A stretch of 64,000 bases of DNA from positions 7,543,407-7,607,406 of the forward strand of contig NC_047082.1 of assembly GCF_902459465.1 (NCBI RefSeq), read 5' to 3'. Under the pieces are notes generated by a model that saw nothing but the letters and a program-made list of their open reading frames with translations, made no database searches and was not told the DNA's origin. The stretch comes from Asterias rubens (taxonomy: Eukaryota > Echinodermata > Asteroidea > Forcipulatida > Asteriidae). Numbering within the stretch: position 1 is the first letter of the stretch; every line of letters begins with the position of its first letter. The position numbers and the translations under genes were made by a program. Positions 11,943 through 23,888 of this stretch are shown here, piece after piece.

Positions 11943-12900
11943 TAGGGCCACTGATTTTCCGCGATCGCGGAAAACGGACGGAATTCGCGGAATCCGCCCT
12001 TTGAAACGGAAAACGGGATTTCAGAAAATTTGATTTTTTTTTTTTTTTTTTTTTTTTTCTTGACGCCAAAACTATTGAAATTGCATTCTTTATTAAGATT
12101 CTTTTTGTTAAACTAAAAAGGCATCAGAAATCAGACCATTAAAAAGTACGAGATCGTAACCGTGGATCATTCTGTTCTACTTCACACCATCCTCAATGTT
12201 TACACACATGATGTACACACGTTAACATGGTTAAGCGAAGGGCATTATTCGCGGCACATTTTAAACATTTTTTGTTCACCCAAATTGCATTTTCTCCCTC
12301 TCTTTTACCAACAATAATACACAAACTAGCTTACCTATGATCTATAAGAACACATACAATGTTTTTTCATCTCGTAAAGGTCTAAAATAAAACCGTAAAC
12401 TGTCAACATTCTGTCGCCAAAGCGAAAACAAAATGGCTGACATTTTGTTTGTGGATGGAGAATGGTCACGTCCATAGACTTGTTCCCAAGTCTTTGATCA
12501 TGCTGAAACAGCGCCCTCTTGTGGATACACTCCTGTCATTAGCCTACAATGTGGCTGATGCAGAGAATCAACTGCAGTTTTAGACTTGGAATCAAGTCTA
12601 TCACATCATGTGCATTGATACTGCAGTCACAGTGCAACCTTTTTAGAACAGCAGTATACAAAATAATCCACAATTATAAAAAAATGTATTTTTTTGAAAT
12701 TTGTCAGTTCAAATGAACATTTTACGAAGTCAACAGTGCAACTTATCTCAAATTGATTTTTATAAGTGTGTCCCTGGGTATTAAACAACCTTTTATCTAA
12801 TTAAAAAAACATGAAACGGAATTTTTTGTGCCTGAAACGGAATTCATGTTTTTGCCAAACGGAATTTGCACTTTTCTGAAACGGAAAATCAGTGGCCCTA
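11943..12900. repeat. 958-bp element with 18-bp terminal inverted repeats
   Basis: TAGGGCCACTGATTTTCC at 11943-11960 is the exact reverse complement of 12883-12900. The subterminal regions are rich in repeated GAAACGGAA motifs at both ends. No transposase reading frame is visible inside, so it is a non-autonomous element. I see no clear target duplication. Confidence 0.75.
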
Positions 12901-15900
12901 AGCACACCTTGTTGGATTAGTTCGGACAGATTAAAGTTAACTTAGGCCAAAAAATTTTTTTAAAAATTAAACATTTACTTTATTTTATTTAGTTCCCCCC
13001 CCCCCCAAAAAAAAAAGACACATTTTTCGTGTATTCCTAATCTGTTATGAACTTATAAACTACAAATAAAGTAAGTGGGACTTTAAACTGAAGAGTTGGT
13101 GGTCAGTTAAATTAAAATGCTTGTCGGTGGCAGTAAAAAATAAACGGCTCTATCCTCCTCTTTTTGGGGAAAAACCCGGACGATCAACTGGTATTTCTTT
13201 TTACCTGGCTTTATGAAGAGCAAGATTTAAAGGGGCTGTAGTGTTGACATGTGGCTGCTTTCTAATCATAACCTCTAACGTGCTTACCCAATTATATACC
13301 AAGGAATATAATAAATACAAGTAAAGTAGGCTACTTCATGATCACGCTGAGTTTATTACCGCCTGGTCGAGTGTTGAAGCAACCACGCAGGTTCATTTTT
13401 GTTTATTAGACTGGTGCCTCCCACCATACAAGCCCAGTTTGGTCGGCAGAGTGCATGCAACCACAGAGGAAGGGATAATGATGCAACAAAGCAGCCTGTA
13501 TGCATTGTGTATGCAAGTATTTTGAGGCCAAGTCATGGCCTCGATACAACGGTTATTCTAAACCGCTTTCGGGTAACCATTGTCGTCCAAGTTAAAGGAA
13601 AACTATTGTCAAACCTCTGATAATAAACGGGACTACACCATCATAGCATGCAGGTAGTGCATAGAGCTGGGTTTAATTCTACATCCACGTATAGAGCATG
13701 CATAGAGCCTGGAGAAATGCATAGAACAATAGTGGTGCAATGTTTGGCACTTACAAATATAGGGTAATACCATGGAGCAATAAACTAGATATTGCTCCAT
13801 GGTAATACATAGCTATATACTCACCCAGCCCCCAGTGAGGAGGGGTAAACCACTGTCTACCTTGGTACGTTATGAATCAACGCTAACACTAGAACCCCAA
13901 TTTGGCATCACGAGTCCCTGCAGTCACCGACGATAGGAGGATAGTCCACACTCCTCCAGCATGCAACAATAAACCACCGAGATCATGAACTCGACCGGGG
14001 TAGATTTAGTCTGATTTAGGTTTTGCCTATTCAATTGTTACCCACTCGTAATGTAGATCAACATACTCTCCACTGTACCACGTCGAAACTGCGTGATTAG
14101 GAAAGTCCCTAGCACATGCAACAGGTTTCTGGTTGCGTTATAAGAACCACAGATCAACGAAGCCTTCCGGAATAGTTTGCATTTAATATCCACGGCGAGA
14201 TCTCTCATTGATGCTTGAAGTTTTACACAATTTAAACCCAACCCAACATTCCTAACCTCAGTGACATGGGCGACAGTCTAACAATCATCATCTATAACAG
14301 AAACCTACATACAACGGCCTTCACCTGCTGTGTATGGGCTCGTAGCTTATGGTTCAATGGTCGAGCCTACATACAGTAGCTACTGCTAGTTAGGTTACCG
14401 TTCATGGAACTTTGACTTATCACCTGTGATGTAAACTGTTAGACCCCCCCCCCCTATTGTTTGACCCTTGTACCGTACACTCGGATGCAATATCAACAGC
14501 TCTGAGGAAATTATAATATTCACAAAATAGATAATGGCCTGACGTTTCGAACCACATCAATTAATGATTGATTAAATTAATGGCAAACTAAGTTCCGGAA
14601 ACACATAAAAGCAGACCGCAAAACGGTCCTTCAAATTTGGAAAAATAAATTGGTAGTATCACATATCAAACGAGAAAAAAAATTATATATAAAAATTGCC
14701 ATTTTGTGTTTCTGATCGTCACCAAAGATCGTCCTTTTGCTGTCCCGAATCAAAACACAACTTATAGTTATGAACAATAGTGCCGTGTATCAATATTATA
14801 CTAAACATTATGGCCTGAAATTGCAGACCCGCCCCCCCCCCCCCTCACCCCAGCCCTTGTATTATCTCAAACAAGGGCCCAGTATAGCACAACATTTTCC
14901 TTACCATGTTTGTGATTAACAACAATAAGCAGGATACCAGTCAGAAATAATGAATAATATGACATGGTATTTTGGCTGGTTACCTAATTCATGTAAGCAC
15001 AATTTTTGGTTGTGCTTAGCTACTTGTTGTGCTTTAAGCAGCTTTACGATACTGGGCCTTGACGATCGGAGTGATATAACAATACTCCTAATCAAACAAT
15101 TGTGCTTCACAACAACATTATTTTATTCGTAATGTCGGTTAAATCTTTAAGTATATACACATAAGGCGAATAAGTCGAATCGCATTACTTTTAAATTTAA
15201 GTCATAAATTTATAACAATTATTTATAATTGCACTCAACTATACTAACTTAACTGCACCTACTAACCTTCATTGCACGCAACGTTCTCAAACCAAAGTCA
15301 AAAACAGCTATTTCAAAAATATATTAATAGTATTTCGTGACTGGCAAATTACTATTTTTTTTTAATTCTGTTTCAAATAATACTTTGAAGTAATAATATC
15401 AACAGTTCTTATAATCGTAACACTCTTCATCACATCCAAACGGGACGAAGTGATCACAATTTCCACGGCAGATGTGTGGTGCTTCAAGAAAAACCATAAA
15501 GTAAACTTGCGGGTCGACAATGTACAAAACTCTTTTATGAGAATTGTGGGTTCTTGGAATCAGAACCGGGTGTGGTATCGACGTTTCGAGCAGTATACTC
15601 CGCTCGTCTTCATGATAACACATGATGAAGGGTCAATGTACATGTACACGGTTAATAAAATGCATTAAAACAAAACCACCAATTCAAAATATGGAGCAAA
15701 ATTAAAATAAAAGATGAATGATCAATAATTAGCAGTAAACATTTCCCAATTTGCATACGGCTTTGACTTTGTTGATTCAAACATTTCCTAAGTGACCACA
15801 AAAGGAAACGATGCAGAATAATAAATTGAAAACTCCGTGACATCATCAATTTCATTTGTTGTCAAAGCCCTTGTGATATATGCATTACAGGCACTGGTCA

Positions 15901-16842
15901 CCTTAGATAATTGACAAAGACCAGTACTCGCATTCGGTGTATCAAAACTAAATGCATCAAATAACAAATCTGTGAAAATTTTGATTACATTGGTCATCGA
16001 ACTTGCTTATGCAAGATATTAATGAAAGAAAAAACAACCTCGTTTCAATTATGTTTTGTTTAAGATACCTAAAACGGGGCTTCAGGCCTGATTTCATTTA
16101 ATATGTTGAGTGAGAAATAACTTTTTTTTCTCAAAAACTACGCTACTTCAGAGGGAACCGTTTCTCACAATGTTTTATACTATATCAACAGCTCTTAATT
16201 GCTCGTTACCAAGTATATTTCTATGCTTACTAAAAAATATTTTGAGTATTTTCCATTTTTGTTTTAAATAAAGAATTTGACAGGGGGTAGTCATTGTGTT
16301 TGCCGCGTCAATACAAATAATGTTTCAAAACGTAGATTCGTGGATGTGTTTCTATCTTGCTTTTTCAAGTCTGCGGTAGTAGAATAAAGCAAGACAGTTC
16401 TTTAAGAACAAACTCTACCTGGCAAGTAGATACACACATGGTGTTACCGCAAATCAAATACATATTTCCCAATCCTTTTATTAAGTTTAACACAAGTTGT
16501 TTAGTTTAGGGTTACTCCTGGGATAAAAATGGGAACGATATGAAATGTTAGGATTTGTAAAAAAAAAGGGGGGGGGGGAGTTATTGCTTATTGATAAGGA
16601 CGGTTCTTTCCCAAACTTTGTCAATAACGAAGGGTGTGCCCAATATCAAACAAAAGGGGGCACATATTTACTAATTATTTCAATAACATGAGACAAGATA
16701 GCAAGAATTTAATTCTAAATACATCCCCAGTGTCTTTCACAAGAAACAACGCTTTTCCTTATAGATTTTAAAAACTCTTGGATCCAAATAAATACATGAA
16801 TGAAGTTAGGCCTACCCATTCACAATGTGTATATACCTAGGC
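12901..16842. other. Intergenic, no gene seen
   Basis: AT-rich DNA with homopolymer runs (C-run near 12997, C-run near 14447, G-run near 16568). Fragments of dispersed repeats occur, such as 15840-16200, which resembles the 23.5 kb MITE. The short open frames have no protein-like composition or motif. Confidence 0.5.
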
Positions 16843-17283
16843 TTAAAGTCACCTGGAAATAGAACATAAGAGTATATGCTTACGAACAATAAAACAATTT
16901 TTTTAGTAATTGTTTGTCAAAAAAAATATAAAGTTGTTTGGGGGGCTGACACCGCCTACCCCTTTTGTGACGTCAATCGAGGCAGACTTTGCCTGCAATG
17001 CGTATAGTAAACATACGTGCAAAGTACATGTACGTCCGAGTCGTGAGTTGGTACATGTCAAAAAGTGTTTTTCTGCATTCAGCAGCAATACACCTGGTCT
17101 GCCTCGATTGACGTCACGAACAGCGCCCTCTCGGGTCGGGCTCTACTCTTAAATTTGTAAATAACATAAGAACTGATTTTTTAAAACCTTAGCTAACTGT
17201 TTATTCACATTCCACTCATTAAAACACATATATTAGTGACAAAGGCTTTATTTTGAAAAAATACCACTTCCAGGTGACTTTAA
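16843..17283. repeat. TTAA-flanked foldback element (441 bp)
   Basis: TTAAAGTCACCTGGAA at the left end mirrors TTCCAGGTGACTTTAA at the right end. An inner inverted pair, GTGACGTCAATCGAGGCAGA near 16967 and its complement near 17098, indicates a nested hairpin. The TTAA borders fit a piggyBac-type target duplication; family assignment is inference. Confidence 0.75.
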
Positions 17284-17776
17284 ATACAGCAGTTACAAGA
17301 ACACAATACACTTATAAATTAATGTGCTTCTATGCAACTGCATTCATTTTCAGGTAGAAAGCAACATTTTGACCAAAGAGCAGTTTATTGTTCGGGTAAA
17401 AGGGGGTAAGGAATACGGAGGGGGGGGGGGGGGGTAAGGAATACGGAGGGCAAAGTCGACCTGACATAACAAGGATTTGATCCCAAAAGAACACCACTGA
17501 AGATTCATTCTAAATCCCCTGTACGAAGACATGACCCATACGCATTTTTCCTGTAATATAGTATCATTCCCAAATTCCGGATTTTGTTTTTTAAGGATTC
17601 CCTTTTTTGAATGGATTTAAGAGAGCTAAGTCTACGTTGAAAACCACTTACGACAGTGGCAGTTTCAGAATGCAGAATTGTGAACTGGGAGCCCCACCTA
17701 AAAGGGTCCACCGCGCGCCGTGCTCCTCGAGACAAGCATCAACTCCATCCACTCTGTACGCGCGCGTTAGGCGTGG

Positions 17777-17844
17777 AATGAGGTGCATGCTGGTCTAGCT
17801 AGCGATCAATTTTGATCGCTAGCTAGACCAGCATGCACCTCATT
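17777..17844. repeat. Perfect 33-bp-arm palindrome
   Basis: AATGAGGTGCATGCTGGTCT begins an arm that is repeated exactly in reverse complement after a 2-bp centre (TT). The arm sequence matches the core of the MITEs at 27414 and 57769. Confidence 0.9.
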
Positions 17845-17875
17845 CAACAGTTAGCGCTTGCACAACTGGAGTGCG

Positions 17876-18016
17876 TTTTGGCGACCCCCAACCAAAAACT
17901 GTTTCTGACGTCATAACCAAAACGGTAACCGAGCTCACAACTCGGTTATCGTTCAGTCTGAACAGCAGAACCAACGACCAACAACCGAAACAGTTTTTGG
18001 TTGGGGTCGCCAAAAC
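17876..18016. repeat. Short TIR element nested beside the palindrome
   Basis: TTTTGGCGACCCCCAACCAA and its complement at 17997-18016 bound about 140 bp. It lies between the palindrome and a terminal GCGAAAAGGT near 18030 that belongs to the 27414/57769 MITE family, so it probably inserted into that element. Confidence 0.7.
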
Positions 18017-18071
18017 GCGCTCCTGGTATTGCGAAAAGGTACAAAGATGAGGTAGACTATAGCGCCCTCTA

Positions 18072-21000
18072 TCAGCAGTAACACAAACTGCCGCTACTCC
18101 CCTTCTTGTCGGCTCTGGCGTGGTTGGTGATGTTGTCCAAGCGAACTGCGCTCGGGCTCATACATGGGTTCCGCGAAGCATACTGCAAACCAAACAGAAA
18201 ATTACCGTTTTTTGAAATGTTAACATTTACGGAATTGCTTTCTATCATAATAATAATACTGCTACCTGGTTAGATTAAGAGAGAACCACTCTGTGAAAAG
18301 ACACGTTCGAGTAGGGCGAGAACTTCTAATAAAAGCTGATTAAAGTCCGAGTGTTTATTTCACACAAACCAATGACACATTGTGGAACGGACACTTGGTG
18401 GTAGCAGACTTACTACAGGTAATACGTGGTAAGTCTGCTGCCACCTAGCGTTCAGAAGCCTCATTTTTTGCTATTGTAGTACATTAATTTTAAAAAGTTA
18501 CTTGCCACATTTTCCAGGATGTCCTGCGCGAACGCCTTGAAGGCCATCTTAACATTAAGGTCTTCTTTCGCACTGACTTCGTAAAATGACGCACCAAGCT
18601 CTACCGCCACCTGTTGACATAAAACGGACGTTAATAATGAATACTTCTCAAAAATAAAAAATGAAAATGACGAGAGCGGAAAGAGTCAACGAGTGTTGAC
18701 TTCCTACAGGCACAATGTGTTAATAGCTCAACTCAAGAACATACAAATCTTTATTTCGTTTTTTCGAGATTATACAGACGGTTTCATCAGATTTTTGTAT
18801 AAAAACCTGCTCGGCTGTGTTTGGAACAAGTGAACTTGAGTTAAAGTCAAGATTATTGTACAAAATAAAGTGGCTTTAAATTAGTCTAGTACCTTGGCTC
18901 CTACTCGTGTTGTGATAGTCCGGTGGTCGTCAAGATCCATCTTGTTACCGACTAACATCAACACTACGTCTGGATCTGCATACTGCAATTAATCATCAAA
19001 ATTAAATGTAGAACCTTATTAAAGGCACAGGACACTATTGGTAAATACTCACCCAACAAACACCCAACAACAAAATGGGAGGGGGGGGGGTGAAAAAACC
19101 GACGGACAAGCATCGGACTTTTCCATAAAGAATTAAATAAAGCAAACATAAACGAACAAAAATTTAACAAAATTTAACTCCGGTTTACCTTCTCAACTTC
19201 TTTCTTCCAAACGTGCAAAATATTTTGCAGGGAATCTCTTCGGCATACATCATAAACTAGGAGAACACCCATCGCCTTACGGTAGTACGAGCTTGTTATA
19301 GACCGGTACTTCTCCTGCCCTGCCGTGTCCCAGAGCTGCAGACGGACCGGTCGACCGTCCGGTAAGACCACCCTAGCGATGTTGAAGTCAATGCCTACCG
19401 AGTATAGACATTGGGTAAAACAGAGAGTGAAATTTTGTTCTTGATTGTTTAAAATAATATCCTCAGAAGAAGACTCAAAAAGGTTTTGTTTAATAAGATT
19501 ATGAAGTTTGTACTAAAACTTTCGGACAAGATACTTAAATATAGAAGCCTTCAGAAGCTTTCGATAGTATAAAACTATTTGAGAAACATTTCACTTCAAA
19601 GGAGTGTGGTCATGTAAAAACATATCAGTTTTTATGACCCAACATTTGAATCTGAGAAGCGTCACCGCCGGTAATTGAGGTAATGTTTCTCAAATTGTGA
19701 ATTCCTATAGGCATCATTCCGGATTTCGGCGATATCTCAACAACGTGACACGTGACCTTTTAAAATGAAATGTTCAACGTTTAATTTATTGTGTATATCT
19801 ACATGTAAAGGATTTAAACTATCGAACAGGTATTGAAAAAAAGAAAAGGAATTACTTGCTTTTAATGTTATGTATGAACAAAATCCCCCAAAATGTGCAT
19901 GAGAACATACTTACGTAAAAATAAAATAAACAAAACTATTTTATGTTGATGTGGTGTCAATAAACAAAAATAACTTCATCCTACACACTGTGACGTCACC
20001 GGAAGTCAAGTGACTACCGGGACCTTTGTTTCCGTTTGTGTTGGTGATAACATTGTGTTTGTTCGATTTGCAAAAACAGTGTAAACCAAAACTGGCGGTC
20101 GCTGTCTCGACCCAGCCTTACTCTACTCGGCCAGAAGTTCATAGCGGTAAACTCAAATTAAATTTCCCGTGTCAAGTGTTTCGGCTTCGAAAGGCCCCAA
20201 GGGTAAAGTTGTAATGTACCCGTGATTCATTGAGGCCTTGTGAATGTTGTTTTGAACAGTTGTGTCCCCCCCCCTTCCCGGACGACAACCTTAGACCCTC
20301 GTGATAATTAGTCCAAGGATAATTATCATGTTGTTGACTTGTGAAGACCAATCGTGGGTTACAGCGATGAGTTCGATGATGCTACTTTACACCAAACATA
20401 TCATAATGCCAAGTAAACAAGATTTTAGCGACTGTATTCATTTTACTCAAAAAATAATAACCATAAAAACTTACTTGGTTAAAGAGCTACGGAGAGCTGT
20501 TGATTTAAAACATTGCTATATAGGAACGACCCCTTTGATAGAAGTAAATGTAGTTTTATGGAAAAGGGGGCAATTTGTAAATTACTTAAAGTACACCTTG
20601 GCTTTTGAAGTAAATATCAAAGTTATAAACCACGGAACCTGCACTGCAAATGAATGTCACATTGAAATACACGCCTGGCAAAAATAAAGTTGAGCAAACG
20701 GCAAATAAGGCAATCTCTAAAGAACGTGAAGTTAATTAATTTACCTCTTGAGATAACCTGACCAATCAGAACCATTGTCTCACTCACCTACTGTAACATC
20801 GTAATTATTGCCCATGAATAAGTCTTCAGCCAGGCGGGCGACGAGGCACGTTTTCCCCGTGCCACTGTCTCCAATCAAGATGGCAGTCAGAGGGATCTCC
20901 TCGACCGTACTCGGAGCAGGAGAGACCGCCGAGAATACAGAGTCTGCACCGCCGGGGCTCCCGGGCGCTCTATCCGACAAGGATGACACCGAACCGGACA

Positions 21001-21550
21001 AGCTGGAACTGCAGGACCAAGACGCTGTGGGTGGGGTGTCTCTGTAGTGCAAAACAGTATTATCGGATTCTCTTGGGGAGGTAGAGGATCTTTTCAAGCG
21101 GACTTCAAGCTTAGAATACTTTGGAAGACTAATGTCTGTCTGAGTAGACTGGTTCTGCAGTTTTTGGTGTGTTTTGCGATCATTGCGCGGTGACTCGGCA
21201 AGGAGAGGGTCTGAGAAGTCAGGGGGCGCGTCTTGACTGAATCGGACATGATTGGTCGTCTTTTTAGTGTGTAAAGAGTCCGGTGTAGGAGCCATCTTGT
21301 CAACAGCCACCCTGGGGACGATCTCCGTCGGTGGCTCAACTATCGTGAACCCTGGTCCCAGATCGGATGGACTGGAAGACAGCACGTGACCATTCATGTG
21401 TTCGGACTTACTTTTTCGAAAGTGACCGTTGGTATTGATTGACTCGGTAATACAGCCATTCTCAGCAGGGTGTGTAACAACTTGGTTTTTCTGGTTCTCG
21501 TATATATTCTTCGCTAAAAAAAACCCAGTGTTCGGGCAATAACTGATCAT
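18072..21550 (-). CDS. Rab-family GTPase with long N-terminal extension
   Basis: A 424-aa protein from exons 21550-20788, 19394-19189, 18982-18893, 18610-18506 and 18182-18072. Residues 1 to about 218 form a Ser/Pro/Asn-rich, probably disordered extension with no recognisable domain. I see no EF-hand, unlike RASEF or RAB44. The GTPase part has P-loop GDSGTGKT (227-234), TVGIDF, WDTAGQEKY, GNKMD and EVSAK, and the protein ends GSLCYC, a CXC prenylation motif. The first ATG is chosen because an in-frame TGA lies about 45 nt upstream with no strong acceptor between. The last intron has a GC donor (GTG|GCAAGT); only this join gives the CYC end. Exon sizes 206/90/105/111 parallel the other Rab loci. 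I do not recognise a named ortholog. Confidence 0.9.
18391..18450. repeat. Short inverted repeat in the last intron
   Basis: GGTGGTAGCAGACTTACTAC and GGTAAGTCTGCTGCCACCTA pair around a short centre. These are the same ends as the outer element at 33990-34455, so this is a minimal copy of that family. Confidence 0.7.
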
Positions 21551-23501
21551 TTGGAATAGTTTTGGTAAAGTGGCGTTTACAATAACTCAGCGTTAACTGA
21601 ACGTAACTCTCTTAACAACATTTGATACCAACCGATGAAGATTATGTCGGGTTTGTTCAGGACACGTGCTCGAGTGACGTGACAGTACACAGTCAGTCCA
21701 GTTCCGTACCGGTTTGTTTCTACCAATGAAGGTTCTCTGAATTGCTATGACGACTTCCTTGTTAAACCACGGGTCCTGTTTCAACTGCTGGTCTGTCCCG
21801 TGGCTGGGGCTTCAACTCTGTTGTCAATCAATATTATTAAAAATGGAACATGATCAGCATGAATTATTCAGAGCTAATCTGAGAGCAGTCAAAAGGTAAA
21901 CTATATATAACCCCACCGTTATGACTCGCCTCCAAAGTCTATTATACCTGTGTTGACATTTAATATTATAAACAATTAAGTTGACATGTCCTAGCCTTTT
22001 GGTGTCAAGGTGTTTAGTAATCCCCTGATATCCATTTAGCCCCATTGTTTGAATAATAGTATATCACTGTTCCCGCAATAGTTCAAGGGTCAAACGTTGG
22101 CTTTTATGTGGTTTAAAAGAATGATGATGTTTTGGAAACGGTAGAAATTTTTGATTTTGTTCATGTATCCTTGTGGCAAATTTTAGAGGTCTTTAAATGC
22201 ACTAGGTTGGATTGCACAAAGAGTTCAGCACTAGTCTAAATGATCGAGTTAGGACGAGTATACTTGTTTCAACGTTCAGTCCCTGAGAGAGTTTTCCCTG
22301 AGGGTTATCTTTGGGGGTTCCATCTTCGTCATGTTCCCCGCATCGATATCAATAGTGAATGCTAGTAACCATTTTGCAAATAGGAACCAGACTATTTTGT
22401 TCTTCAATCCTCGGTTTGGTAGCATGGATATCAATGGGAGTAATTCAAGATGGCTGCACCCGGTGATAAAGGTGATTCAGAAGTTCACTTTTTTAAGAGT
22501 CCTTGGCTTGCTTCGCAATCGGAATCAATCATCGAAATGAAATAAAAAATTAAAATGTTAATCTTACCCAAAAGATCCTCACCATGTAGTCACCACCGTG
22601 TCTTCCATGCGAGTTCAGCTTTAGCCGCCTCTGGAGTTACCTGGAACTTCGCCGCCATCTTTGTTTAAGTCATGTCCTTATACCCGTAAAAAATAATTGA
22701 TAACAAATTGTATAAAATCACCTTGAAATAAAGCTGTTATATACTGTGACCATCATACGGTCGCCACAGTGGCAGGGGTATAATATGTAGTAGGGAGGGC
22801 ATGGCTGGACGAGGCGGCCAACCGTAGGGTGAAAACTCAGGTTGTTGCCGTGCAGAGAACTTACTTCTCCTGTAAAACAAATCGTGAAAACGTTGAGAGA
22901 TTTTGATCACCGTTTAATGAATTTTATGGATTACCACATCTTCAAATTTTGTATACAATAATCCACAACATTACGTTTATCAAAAATATAATAAATAATG
23001 TTTTGGCACACGATACCCGATGATCATAAAGTAGCAATGACAAGTTGTTTATTCTTTAATGCATACTATGGCAGATTTTGTGCATTGGTGTACTTGAACT
23101 TTGGCAGGTAACCATCAATGCTATGTAGGTCAACGTTGGCAAACTGATCACTGTCAACATTTTGTTTACATCGGGTAACAAGTTGTTAATTCTATTAATG
23201 GTCAAGTTTTTTTGCGGTCGAAGTTTTGCCTCGAGTGGTCTTCTGGATGATCATTCCTGATGACGTCACAAGCACGTAAACAGATATCAGTTTCACATTC
23301 TTTGTTTTGACCTTTTTGGGTATGAAGTTGTAAAAAGAAGCAACTACATATTATATAGGCCCAAAATGGTTGCCGACGGAGGAAATGAAGGAGAGGTACT
23401 ACCGCGTGAGAGGCTATATATGCACATTCTATAACGACCGTTTTCCTTTTCAGTCTCCTGACGATGACTAGAGCAAGCATAGTCGAAACGTTGAGACAAA
23501 A
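21551..23501. other. Upstream region of the extended Rab
   Basis: Apart from the possible first exon at 22568-22658 and the dispersed repeat near 22360-22470, nothing is recognisable. Confidence 0.4.
22568..22658 (-). promoter_or_regulatory. Possible first exon/promoter of the extended Rab
   Basis: On the minus strand AAAGATGGCGGCGAAG matches a YY1-type start-region element. About 90 nt later a consensus donor TTTTGG|GTAAGAT follows. It lies 1.1 kb upstream of the 21550 coding start. The ATG here opens only a 22-codon frame, so it would be non-coding leader. The link to the Rab gene is inference. Confidence 0.3.
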
Positions 23502-23888
23502 TTAAAGGCAGTGGACACTATTGGTAATTGTCAAAGACTAGCCTTCATAGTTGGTGTATCTCAACATATGCATTAAATAACAAACCTGTGAAAATTTGAG
23601 TTCAATTGGTCATCGAACTTGTGAGATATGAATGAAAGAAAAAACACCCTTGTCACACGAAGGCGTGTGCGTTTAGATGGTTGATTTCGAGACCTCAAGT
23701 TCTAAATCTGAGGTCTCGAAATCAAATTCGGTGGTAAATTACTTCTTTCTTGGAAACTATGGCACTTCAGAAGGTGCCGTTTCTCACAATGTTTTATACC
23801 ACCAACCTCTCCCTATTACTTGTCACCAAGAAAGGTTTTATGATAATAATTATTTTTAGAAATTACCAATAGTGTCCACTGCCTTTAA
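23502..23888. repeat. TTAA-flanked MITE with perfect terminal inverted repeats
   Basis: TTAAAGGCAGTGGACACTAT starts the element and its exact complement ends it (28-bp TIRs). An inner palindrome, TTTCGAGACCTCAAGTTCT and complement, sits near 23685-23725. Related fragments occur at 15840-16200, 19018, 25850, 31440-31790, 50856-51235 and 54790-55065. No coding capacity. Confidence 0.85.

Noticed and set aside
20301-20687. 128-codon plus-strand open frame
   Set aside because: Antisense to the first intron of the extended Rab and partly within a dispersed repeat related to the 23.5 kb MITE; no domain.
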